This document shows, piece by piece, positions 52,622 to 60,144 of a stretch of DNA of 64,000 bases. Origin of the DNA: JBEKTW01 sp049515655 (lineage in GTDB: Bacteria; Bacteroidota; Ignavibacteria; UBA10030; SZUA-254); contig JBEKTW010000003.1 in the NCBI GenBank assembly GCA_049515655.1, positions 1-64,000 on the forward strand. The letters run 5' to 3'. The notes below the pieces were generated by a model. That model searched no databases. It was not told the DNA's origin and worked only from the letters and a program-made list of their open reading frames with translations. The first letter of the stretch is position 1. Each line of letters opens with the position of its first letter. The position numbers were made by a program, and so were the translations under genes.

Positions 52622-53711
52622 GGGATTCTTCCTCGACTTGTTTGACATTCACACGATCGATCATTTGCGTAATCTTCTCAAGCACCTCTTCCGGTGAAGG
52701 GATGATACCGCCCATCCGGCCGAAGAATTCCACGGGGACGTGACCTTCGACGGCGAGACGGACGTCTTCCACCATCTGACCCGAGTTCAATTCCACCACC
52801 AGGACTCCGCTCAATCGTTTCCGCATCTCGCGAAGAACATCGTAAGGGTACGGGAACAGGGTTATTGGCCGCATCATGCCGACAGGCAGTCCGCGATGAC
52901 GCGCGAGCTCGACGGCACGATGACATATGCGCGCGGAAAGTCCGTACCCGACGACCAGGATCTCGGCATCTTCTGCGGAGATAAGCTGGTATCTGACCTC
53001 CTCCCGGCGCACCCGGTCATATTTTTCCTGCAGATGGCGGTTGATCGCTTCCATTTTCTCGGGTTGAATATGAAGCGATGTCACAATGTTGCGTTCGCGG
53101 GTCGGGGGTTTACCGGTGGTGGCCCACGGTTTGGCCACTGCGTGTTCCTTCGGGTCGTAACTCTTGAAGGTAACCTTCTCCATCATTTGTCCAAGTGCCC
53201 CGTCGGCCAGTATCATCACGGGGTTCCGATACTTGTCGGCAAGGTCGAAGGCATCGTACACAAAATCCGCCATTTCCTGCACACTGGCCGGCGCAAGCAC
53301 GATGAGGTGATAATCTCCATGTCCACCGCCTTTTGTCGCTTGAAAATAGTCCCCCTGCGAGGGTTGAATCGTTCCAAGGCCAGGTCCTCCGCGATTGACG
53401 TTGACGACCAGGCAGGGCAGTTCGGCACAGGCAATGTACGACAGACCTTCCTGCATCAGACTGATGCCGGGACTGGAGGATGAGGTCATGACACGTGCCC
53501 CGGCGCCTGCAGCGCCGTAGACCATGTTGATGGCTGCGAGTTCACTTTCGACCTGCATGACGACCATGCCGCGTTTCCTTCCTTCATCTGCCAGGTATTC
53601 TAGAATCTCCGATTGCGGAGTAATCGGGTAGCCGAAATATCCCTGACAACCGGAGCGGATGACGGCTTCTGCCAGTGCTTCGTTCCCCTTCATCAATCGA
53701 GTGTCACTCAT
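52614..53711 (-). CDS. korA: 2-oxoacid:ferredoxin oxidoreductase, alpha subunit
   Basis: Pyrimidine-binding subunit of 365 residues. Conserved blocks: GCQGYFGYPITPQSEILEYL, VESELAAINMVYGAAGAGAR and TSSSSPGISLMQEGLSY. The start overlaps the delta-subunit stop by four bases. The delta-alpha-beta-gamma gene order and separate subunits match 2-oxoglutarate and branched-chain 2-oxoacid oxidoreductases rather than fused pyruvate enzymes; I favour 2-oxoglutarate because gdhA is nearby, but 2-oxoisovalerate is possible. Confidence 0.92.
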   Translation of the reverse strand: MSDTRLMKGNEALAEAVIRSGCQGYFGYPITPQSEILEYLADEGRKRGMVVMQVESELAAINMVYGAAGAGARVMTSSSSPGISLMQEGLSYIACAELPCLVVNVNRGGPGLGTIQPSQGDYFQATKGGGHGDYHLIVLAPASVQEMADFVYDAFDLADKYRNPVMILADGALGQMMEKVTFKSYDPKEHAVAKPWATTGKPPTRERNIVTSLHIQPEKMEAINRHLQEKYDRVRREEVRYQLISAEDAEILVVGYGLSARICHRAVELARHRGLPVGMMRPITLFPYPYDVLREMRKRLSGVLVVELNSGQMVEDVRLAVEGHVPVEFFGRMGGIIPSPEEVLEKITQMIDRVNVKQVEEESHA

Positions 53712-54040
53712 ACGTCCACTCTCCCTTCCGGGATTTCATCCACACTTACTCTGATATTCCCTTTCACGTTGCTGATGACGGCGACCGCTTCTTTTGCACC
53801 GGCCTTCGCCGCCGATGAGTTCTTTCTTGTGCGGTACACTGTAATGACCGCATCGGGACAGACCAGAGCACAATTTACACAACCCGTGCAATTGTCCTGC
53901 ACGAGGACTGCATAGTGGTATCCGAGAGCGTTGATGTCCTTCGACATCGCGAGGCTCTCCTGCGGACACGCGTCTATGCAGAGCTCGCAGCCCTTGCACG
54001 TATCGACACTTATACTGATTGTTCCCTGCACTTTTGCCAT
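53708..54040 (-). CDS. korD: 2-oxoacid:ferredoxin oxidoreductase, delta (ferredoxin) subunit
   Basis: Electron-transfer subunit of 110 residues with two 4Fe-4S motifs, CKGCELCIDACPQ and CTGCVNCALVCPD. A C-terminal tail of about 40 residues (VKGNIRVSVDEIPEG) is unusual for a plain ferredoxin. AGGTG lies 8 bases before the ATG at 54040; a GTG three codons earlier overlaps that site. First gene of korDABC. Confidence 0.9.
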   Translation of the reverse strand: MAKVQGTISISVDTCKGCELCIDACPQESLAMSKDINALGYHYAVLVQDNCTGCVNCALVCPDAVITVYRTRKNSSAAKAGAKEAVAVISNVKGNIRVSVDEIPEGRVDV

Positions 54041-54147
54041 ATCGTTCACCTAAGATATTACATTACTCGTTTTGTCATTTATCCAACTGGTGGAACTCAC
54101 TTCCATGCTGGACTGATGATCCGCCGCACGATTGTTCACTCCAACTC

Positions 54148-54432
54148 CTACGCCGCGACTCCTTCCTCAATCTTCTCCGGCTTCAGTTCACCATCCCGCT
54201 CCTCTTCAATCCATGAGGCGATTTCATACACGCTGGGAATACGTCCGGATGACTTGAGCTTCTCGTTGACAATCACGGTAGGAGTTGAAACGCCTCCCAT
54301 CCGCGCGACCTCATAGATGTCTCCAACCCAATGGACTTCAAGTTTCATTTCAAACTCAGCAACCGCGGCATGGGCATTCATGAGCGTCTGCTCAACTCTT
54401 GCACACGGAAATCCTACTATCTTTATATGCAT
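54148..54432 (-). CDS. Thioredoxin-like protein with a single cysteine
   Basis: Protein of 94 residues resembling small MTH895-type thioredoxins. The strand-helix start HIKIVGFPCARVEQTLMNAH corresponds to the redox-active GPGCPKCKQL region, but only Cys10 is present, so the CxxC disulfide cannot form. The GGVSTPTVIVN segment keeps the cis-proline (Pro51) of the fold. The C-terminus is extended by an acidic tail (EEERDGELKPEKIEEG). AGGGG lies 7 bases upstream. It lies between malic enzyme and korD; a role in binding thiols or metals, not disulfide exchange, seems likely. Confidence 0.75.
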   Translation of the reverse strand: MHIKIVGFPCARVEQTLMNAHAAVAEFEMKLEVHWVGDIYEVARMGGVSTPTVIVNEKLKSSGRIPSVYEIASWIEEERDGELKPEKIEEGVAA

Positions 54433-54459
54433 CGCTCGCCCCTGGAGTAATCTATAATG

Positions 54460-56772
54460 TTACCGGTTTCTGGTCTTCGAATGGAACTTCGTTTTTGTAG
54501 TCTCAGCCGCAGCACCCTGCTTCGTCTTCAACTGCGCTTCAAACACCGCCATCGCAGTGATATTGACGATATCGCTCACGTCATTGCTCGGGATGAGGAG
54601 GTACACCGGTTTTCGAATGCCCAGCAAGATGGGTCCGATCGCCGTGGCGCCACCGAGACGGGAGAGTAATTTATACGTGATATTCGCCGAGGTGAGGTCA
54701 GGGCAAATAAGCACATTTGCATCGCCTTTCAGCGTGCTGAAGGGATAGAACTCATTGACGATTTCCGGCACGACTGCGGTATCCGCCTGCATTTCTCCGT
54801 CGATCACGAGATGAGGTGCACGCTGCCTTACCAGCTTCACAGCATGCTGGACTTTCTCCACAAGCGGATGCTTTGTGCTGCCGAAGTTGCTGAACGATAG
54901 CATGGCGATGCGGGGCTCAATGGAAAGCTGCCTCACCTTTTCTGCTGCGAGGATAGCAATTTCAGCCAGCTCTTCTGCCGTGGGCTCGATATTGACCGTT
55001 GCGTCGGCCACAAAGATCGTTTGATTCTTGAAAATGAGCATATAGAGACCGGCGATCTTGCTCACCCCTTCTTTCTTTCCGATGATCTGCAGAGCCGGGC
55101 GGACCGTATCCGGGTAATGCTGCGTCAGTCCGGAGATCAGGCCGTCCGCGTCTCCCCGCTCGACCATCACCATTCCGAAAATATTGTGCATCTTGAGTTG
55201 GCGTTCGGCATCGAAGCGGGTGATCCCTTTCCGCTGGCGCTCTTTGTAGTACCCGGTGACGTATTCATCGAGCTTGGGCGATTTGGACGGATTAATAATC
55301 TCGACCCCTTCTAGATCCAACCCCAGGTCTTTGATGCGCTGGTGTATCAACGTCCTGCTCCCCAGAAGGATCGGTTGGGCAATCTTTTCATCGACAATAA
55401 TCGCCGCAGCGCGGAGAATCTTTTCTTCTTCGCCTTCGGGGAACACGATGCGCTTGGGCTCTGCCTGAGCTTTGTGGACAAAGGACCGCATCACCTCGCG
55501 AGACTTTCCGAGCCGCGCTTCCAATGAGTCCTTGTACGCTTCAATATCTTTGAAGGGTTTACGCGCAACGCCCGTGTCGATTGCCGCCTTCGCGACCGCC
55601 GTTGCTTCCCACAACAACACGCGCGGGTCGAAGGGCTTGGGAATGATGTACTCTTTTCCAAACTCAATGCGTTTGCCGCCGTAGGCACGAATCACCGAAT
55701 CGGGAACATCTTCCTTCGTCAGTTTTGCCAGAGCATTCGACGCGGCAACTTTCATTTCGTCATTGATCGCAGATGCGCGAACATCCAGCGCACCGCGGAA
55801 GATGAACGGAAATCCCAGAACGTTGTTCACCTGGTTCGGATAATCGGACCGTCCCGTCGCCATAATGATATCATCACGGGCCGCCACGGCTATATCATAG
55901 GTCACCTCCGGGTCGGGGTTCGCCATCGCAAACACGATCGGCTTGTCCGCCATCGATTTCAGCATCTCTTTCGTTACGATATCTTTCGCCGAAACGCCGC
56001 AGAACACATCGGCCCCCTTCATTGCGTCGGCAAGGGTTCGGGCATTTGTATCGACCGCAAAATATTCTTTGTACGGATTCATGCCTTCCTTGCGGCCCTT
56101 ATGCACAACTCCTTTTGTATCGACCAACATGATGTTCTTCCGCTGTATGCCCAGCCGTTCATAGAATTTTGCGCAGGCGATTCCCGCCGCACCGGCGCCG
56201 CTAAACACAACCCTGACATCCTTCATTTTCTTGCCGACAATCTCGAGTGCGTTGAGCAGTGCTGCGCCGCTGATGATCGCGGTTCCATGCTGGTCATCGT
56301 GAAACACGGGGATGTTCATGGTCTTCTTCAATGTTTCCTCAATATAGAAGCATTCGGGGGCCTTGATATCTTCAAGGTTAATGCCGCCGAACGTCGGCTC
56401 GAGCAATTGCACTGTTTTGATAATCTCATCCGCGTCGTGCGTATTCAGCTCGATATCGAACACGTCGATGTCGGCGAACCGCTTGAAGAGGTTCCCCTTG
56501 CCTTCCATCACGGGTTTACCTGCCATGGCGCCGATGTCTCCGAGCCCGAGCACTGCCGTGCCATTGGATACCACGGCGACGAGATTGCCCTTCGCCGTAT
56601 ACAAGTAGGCATCTTCCGGGTTTTTCTCGATCTCGAGGCAGGGTGTGGCAACCCCCGGCGTGTAGGCGAGCGAAAGGTCCCTTTGTGTCTGGCAGGGTTT
56701 GCTGGCAACGACTTCTATTTTCCCCCTGCGTCCTATCGAGTGATAGTCCAGTGCTTCTTGTTTGCCGATCAT
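54460..56772 (-). CDS. maeB: NADP-dependent malic enzyme with phosphotransacetylase domain
   Basis: Oxidative decarboxylation of malate to pyruvate; 770 residues, the usual MaeB length. The malic N-domain (LSLAYTPGVATPCLEI, VLGLGDIGAMAGKPVMEGK) and NAD-binding domain (VVFSGAGAAGIACAKFYERL, FAMANPDPEV) cover about 1-425. Residues about 430-760 are a phosphate-acetyltransferase-like domain (PEGEEEKILRAAAIIV, DADGLISGLTQHYPDTVRP). In known MaeB proteins that domain regulates through acetyl-CoA rather than catalyses. AAGGGA lies about 10 bases before the ATG. Confidence 0.95.
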   Translation of the reverse strand: MIGKQEALDYHSIGRRGKIEVVASKPCQTQRDLSLAYTPGVATPCLEIEKNPEDAYLYTAKGNLVAVVSNGTAVLGLGDIGAMAGKPVMEGKGNLFKRFADIDVFDIELNTHDADEIIKTVQLLEPTFGGINLEDIKAPECFYIEETLKKTMNIPVFHDDQHGTAIISGAALLNALEIVGKKMKDVRVVFSGAGAAGIACAKFYERLGIQRKNIMLVDTKGVVHKGRKEGMNPYKEYFAVDTNARTLADAMKGADVFCGVSAKDIVTKEMLKSMADKPIVFAMANPDPEVTYDIAVAARDDIIMATGRSDYPNQVNNVLGFPFIFRGALDVRASAINDEMKVAASNALAKLTKEDVPDSVIRAYGGKRIEFGKEYIIPKPFDPRVLLWEATAVAKAAIDTGVARKPFKDIEAYKDSLEARLGKSREVMRSFVHKAQAEPKRIVFPEGEEEKILRAAAIIVDEKIAQPILLGSRTLIHQRIKDLGLDLEGVEIINPSKSPKLDEYVTGYYKERQRKGITRFDAERQLKMHNIFGMVMVERGDADGLISGLTQHYPDTVRPALQIIGKKEGVSKIAGLYMLIFKNQTIFVADATVNIEPTAEELAEIAILAAEKVRQLSIEPRIAMLSFSNFGSTKHPLVEKVQHAVKLVRQRAPHLVIDGEMQADTAVVPEIVNEFYPFSTLKGDANVLICPDLTSANITYKLLSRLGGATAIGPILLGIRKPVYLLIPSNDVSDIVNITAMAVFEAQLKTKQGAAAETTKTKFHSKTRNR

Positions 56773-56956
56773 AGCTAGTTTCCCTTCTTATAATTGAGTA
56801 TTCATCTCAGATCTCTTACCCGACCGATATGGCCGCCGGTTCTTTCTCCCGTTGACGGTCATTCGCGGGTAGAGATGCAGTCTTGTTTTGTCAAAAATTC
56901 TCTTATGCACATTTCAGGCGTGCAGTACCGGATCGTGCTTCTCACGATTCAGCGCG

Positions 56957-57346
56957 TTACAAAATCTTTTCCTGCTGCTCATGTCCGCAGCGGAAACATT
57001 CAATATCCTGGGGCGGCGAGAGCAATGCCGGCAGTACTTTTTCGACGCTGAATTTCTTCCATGCCGGAAGCACTTCCTTCTGGAGCAGTTCTCCGGCGTA
57101 CTCTGTCAAGTCAATGTCGTCCAGTTCATCCTCATCCATGCAAATACATAACTCGACTTCTCCGTGCGTGCCGTCGAGTTTGCGGGGAATGAGAGCGTAC
57201 TCCAGCAGGTCGTGATGTTTCCAGATAAATTTCTTCGATCCCTGGTCGTACGTATTGGGGAGATCGAGGAGCGTCGAGAGACGCTGCTTCGCTTTGAATG
57301 TTACCTCAATCTTTTCGCACAGTGTACAGGATTCGTTTGCCGGCAT
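56957..57346 (-). CDS. Cys-rich hypothetical protein
   Basis: Protein of 129 residues that I do not recognise. CTLC (Cys7, Cys10) near the N-terminus and CFRC (Cys117, Cys120) near the C-terminus could jointly bind zinc, with ELCICMDEDELDDIDLTEY as an acidic middle. It lies 25 bases after the start of the CoA-transferase end and 184 bases before malic enzyme, on the same strand, so it is probably co-transcribed with the CoA-transferase. Confidence 0.55.
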   Translation of the reverse strand: MPANESCTLCEKIEVTFKAKQRLSTLLDLPNTYDQGSKKFIWKHHDLLEYALIPRKLDGTHGEVELCICMDEDELDDIDLTEYAGELLQKEVLPAWKKFSVEKVLPALLSPPQDIECFRCGHEQQEKIL

Positions 57347-57371
57347 ACTTGCTTCTCAGTCTCGATTGCCG

Positions 57372-58754
57372 TTAGACAACTGTCGGATGTTCTTTCAGTT
57401 TCGCCGTCACCGGACGCCGGGAAGCCCGATTCACCTGAGAATCAAGATATTTTCGGTCGGTTGCGTATCTCTCCAATTCTTCACGGAACGACGGATGCGC
57501 AACCTCTATTAAAACTTTCGTACGCTGCCGGATTGTTTTACCATACAGATCTGCAACACCATATTCCGTTACCACGTAATGCACGTCGCCGCGTGATGTC
57601 GTTACACCGGCACCTTCCGCAAGCATCGGAACAATTCTCGATCGCTGACCATCCTTCGCTGTCGACGGCAGGGCGATGATCGGTTTTCCGCCCTTGCTTC
57701 GGGCGGCCCCGCGGATGAAATCGACCTGTCCTCCGAACCCGCTATAGAAGGATCTTCCGATGGAATCAGCGCACACTTGACCCGTTATGTCGACCTCAAT
57801 CGCCGAGTTGATCGCCACCATCTTGTCATTTCTTGAGATGATGAACGGATCGTTAACATAATCGGAAGGGTGAAACTCGACAATCGGGTTGTTATCGATG
57901 AAATCAAACAGCGGTCGCGTTGCAAGAACGAAGGAGGCGATCATTTTCCCGGGATGCAGAGTCTTTTTTTCGTTTGTTATGACGCCGTCTTCAACAAGCT
58001 TCACAACGCCGTCGGCAAACATTTCCGTGTGCATGCCGAGATGTTTTTTCCCGTGGATGAATCGCAGAACCGCATCCGGGATCGCGCCGATTCCGAGCTG
58101 AAGCGTTGAACCGTCTTCAATAAGCTCGGAAATGTTCCTCCCGATCTTTTCATACACTTCTGCTTCAGCGGGAGTTGTATTGACATCCACCTGGGGAAAC
58201 TCCTTTATCGGAACATCCGTCTCAACGCATGAGGTAAACTTGTCGACATGAATAAAACAATCCCCCAGCGTGCGGGGCATGTTCGGATTGACCTGTGCAA
58301 TAATGACCTTTGCAACCTCTGTTGCCGGCTTTGTACATTCGACGCCGACGCCGAAGCTGCAGAATCCGTGCTCATCGGGCGGTGAGACGTGGATAAGAGC
58401 GACATCGATAGGAAGAATGCCGCGATAAAACAATCCGGGGATCTCGGATAAGAATATTGGCGTGAAATCAGCTCTTCCGTCATTGACCGCTTCACGAACG
58501 TTCCTGCCGATAAACAAGGCGTTATGGCGGAAATGCCCTTCCATTTCAGGGAGTGCATATTGGAGCTTGCCGGCGGTGAGGAGGTGGACCAGTTCGACAT
58601 TTTCCAGCTCGAGGTAGCGGCTGCACATTGCATCAACGAGGATTTCCGGAATAGCACATCCCGGGTGGACATATACACGCTGTCCAGATTTGATCATCTT
58701 GACAGCTTCATTCGCAGTCCGCAATTTCGATTTGTAGCGTTCGATCCAATGCAT
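57372..58754 (-). CDS. Acetyl-CoA hydrolase/4-hydroxybutyrate CoA-transferase family protein
   Basis: Moves CoA between carboxylic acids, typically from or to acetate, in fermentation; 460 residues. Motifs: VHPGCAIPEILVDAM, QLGIGAIPDAVLRFIHGKK and KHLGMHTEMFADGVVKL with the catalytic-type Glu244, then YVVTEYGVADLYGKTIRQR. The start at 58754 is one base beyond the stop of ald (TGATATG), so the genes are translationally coupled; the longer open frame upstream overlaps ald and was rejected. Pairing with alanine dehydrogenase and korDABC suggests conversion of amino-acid-derived acyl-CoA to acids. Confidence 0.9.
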   Translation of the reverse strand: MHWIERYKSKLRTANEAVKMIKSGQRVYVHPGCAIPEILVDAMCSRYLELENVELVHLLTAGKLQYALPEMEGHFRHNALFIGRNVREAVNDGRADFTPIFLSEIPGLFYRGILPIDVALIHVSPPDEHGFCSFGVGVECTKPATEVAKVIIAQVNPNMPRTLGDCFIHVDKFTSCVETDVPIKEFPQVDVNTTPAEAEVYEKIGRNISELIEDGSTLQLGIGAIPDAVLRFIHGKKHLGMHTEMFADGVVKLVEDGVITNEKKTLHPGKMIASFVLATRPLFDFIDNNPIVEFHPSDYVNDPFIISRNDKMVAINSAIEVDITGQVCADSIGRSFYSGFGGQVDFIRGAARSKGGKPIIALPSTAKDGQRSRIVPMLAEGAGVTTSRGDVHYVVTEYGVADLYGKTIRQRTKVLIEVAHPSFREELERYATDRKYLDSQVNRASRRPVTAKLKEHPTVV

Positions 58755-58755
58755 A

Positions 58756-59883
58756 TCAATCCGGTGACTTGAGCAGCGATTGAATATCGCGCGATTGCAA
58801 TTCGAAGCGTCGGGCAATCGCATCATTGGTACATACCCCGTTGTAGGTACAAACTCCCCGAGCGAGCCCTTCATTTTCCCTGATCGCCCGGTCAAAACCC
58901 TTTTGAGCAATCTCAAGAAGGTACGGCAGAAAAGCGTTCGTCAGGCCGTACGTCGCGGTACGGGCAACATTCGCCGGGATGTTGGGAACGCAGTAGTGGA
59001 TGACGTCGTGCAGGACGTACGTCGGGTTCTCCAGAGTGGTCGGACGACTTGTTTCGATACAGCCACCCTGGTCGATCGAAACATCGATGATGATGGAACC
59101 CGGTTTCATGCGCTGTACCATCTCCTTGGTCACGATGTGCGGCGCACGTTCCGCCTTGATCAGAACAGCCCCGACCACCACGTCGGCAAACTGGACGGCT
59201 TTTTCGATGTTGTACTCGTTCGCGATTGAGCTGATGATGCGGTAATCGAATTGATGCTCGAGGGAACGCAAACGCCTCAGGTCCTTATCGAGGACGATCA
59301 CTTCGGCCCCGGCGCCGAGCGCCATGCGCGCGGCGGCCTGCCCCACCGTCCCGGCACCGATGATCACAACCGTCGCCGGGGGAATTCCCGTGATTCCTCC
59401 CATGACAATACCGCGTCCCTCGTGTCTGCTCTCCAGAAATCGCGCGGCGACGTGGATCGACATCTGCCCGGCAATCTCGCTCATCACCTGAAGAATCGGC
59501 AAATCGCCGTCCTTGTCCTCAATCAGCTCATAGCCGAGCGCACAGATGCGCTTGCGCAGCAGCAATTCCATTGTCTTCGTTCGTGCGACTGCCAGATGAA
59601 GAAAGGAGACAAGAGATTGAGACTCTATTAACCGTTCACAATCGGCTTCCTGGGGAGAAGAAACTTTGAGAAGAAATTCCGACCGGCCGTAAACCTCATC
59701 GCTGGTGTAGACAATTTTCGCCCCGACCCCCTGATACTCCTCATCGGAGAAATGAGAAGCCAGTCCCGCCTCCTTTTCGATGTACACCTGGCTCCCCGCG
59801 TGCACCAACGACCGCACGCCGGCGGGGGTCAGCGCCACACGCCGTTCACGCAGAGAATCTTCTTTGAGGATGCCAATAACCAC
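58756..59883 (-). CDS. ald: Alanine dehydrogenase
   Basis: NAD-dependent interconversion of alanine with pyruvate and ammonia; 375 residues, normal length. Conserved catalytic residues are in place: Arg15 (LRERRVALTPAG), Lys73 (FLLKVSSP) and His96 (SFLHLAVA). The Rossmann fold shows VVIIGAGTVGQAAARMALGA, and SIIIDVSIDQGGCIETSRPT follows. It starts with GTG. A palindrome overlapping a candidate promoter lies about 140 bases upstream. Confidence 0.95.
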   Translation of the reverse strand: MVIGILKEDSLRERRVALTPAGVRSLVHAGSQVYIEKEAGLASHFSDEEYQGVGAKIVYTSDEVYGRSEFLLKVSSPQEADCERLIESQSLVSFLHLAVARTKTMELLLRKRICALGYELIEDKDGDLPILQVMSEIAGQMSIHVAARFLESRHEGRGIVMGGITGIPPATVVIIGAGTVGQAAARMALGAGAEVIVLDKDLRRLRSLEHQFDYRIISSIANEYNIEKAVQFADVVVGAVLIKAERAPHIVTKEMVQRMKPGSIIIDVSIDQGGCIETSRPTTLENPTYVLHDVIHYCVPNIPANVARTATYGLTNAFLPYLLEIAQKGFDRAIRENEGLARGVCTYNGVCTNDAIARRFELQSRDIQSLLKSPD

Positions 59884-60020
59884 GTTGCGCTTGAAAAAAT
59901 GTTTTGTTCTTTGATCGGGTCGGGCAGTTTTCCTCTGAAGAAAACGTCAATTTACGTGCCAGATGGAGAGGCAGGATTGATTTGAGAACAAGGACAATTC
60001 CGAGAAAAGGCCTCAAGAAC

Positions 60021-60057
60021 TCTCAAATATGAGAATCACTCGGGGTTAGCTTGTCAA
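60021..60057 (-). promoter_or_regulatory. Candidate ald promoter with overlapping palindrome
   Basis: The minus strand has a perfect TTGACA (60057-60052); an AT-rich TCATAT/CATATT lies 19-20 bases downstream, a spacing longer than ideal. TCTCA-N4-TGAGA (60021-60034) covers that region, where a repressor could act. The arms and spacing match the palindrome upstream of feoA. Confidence 0.3.
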
Positions 60058-60144
60058 AGGTGAGAAGTGTTGAAATTATCTTCTGAGGGAAGTTGAAAAA
60101 GATTCCGGAGAATTTACTCGGGGAGCGGATCGTATCTTTTCAAA

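Noticed and set aside
57372..58916. Longer start for the CoA-transferase
   Set aside because: The extension of 54 codons overlaps the end of ald in another frame; the ATG at 58754 directly follows the ald stop and begins the conserved domain.
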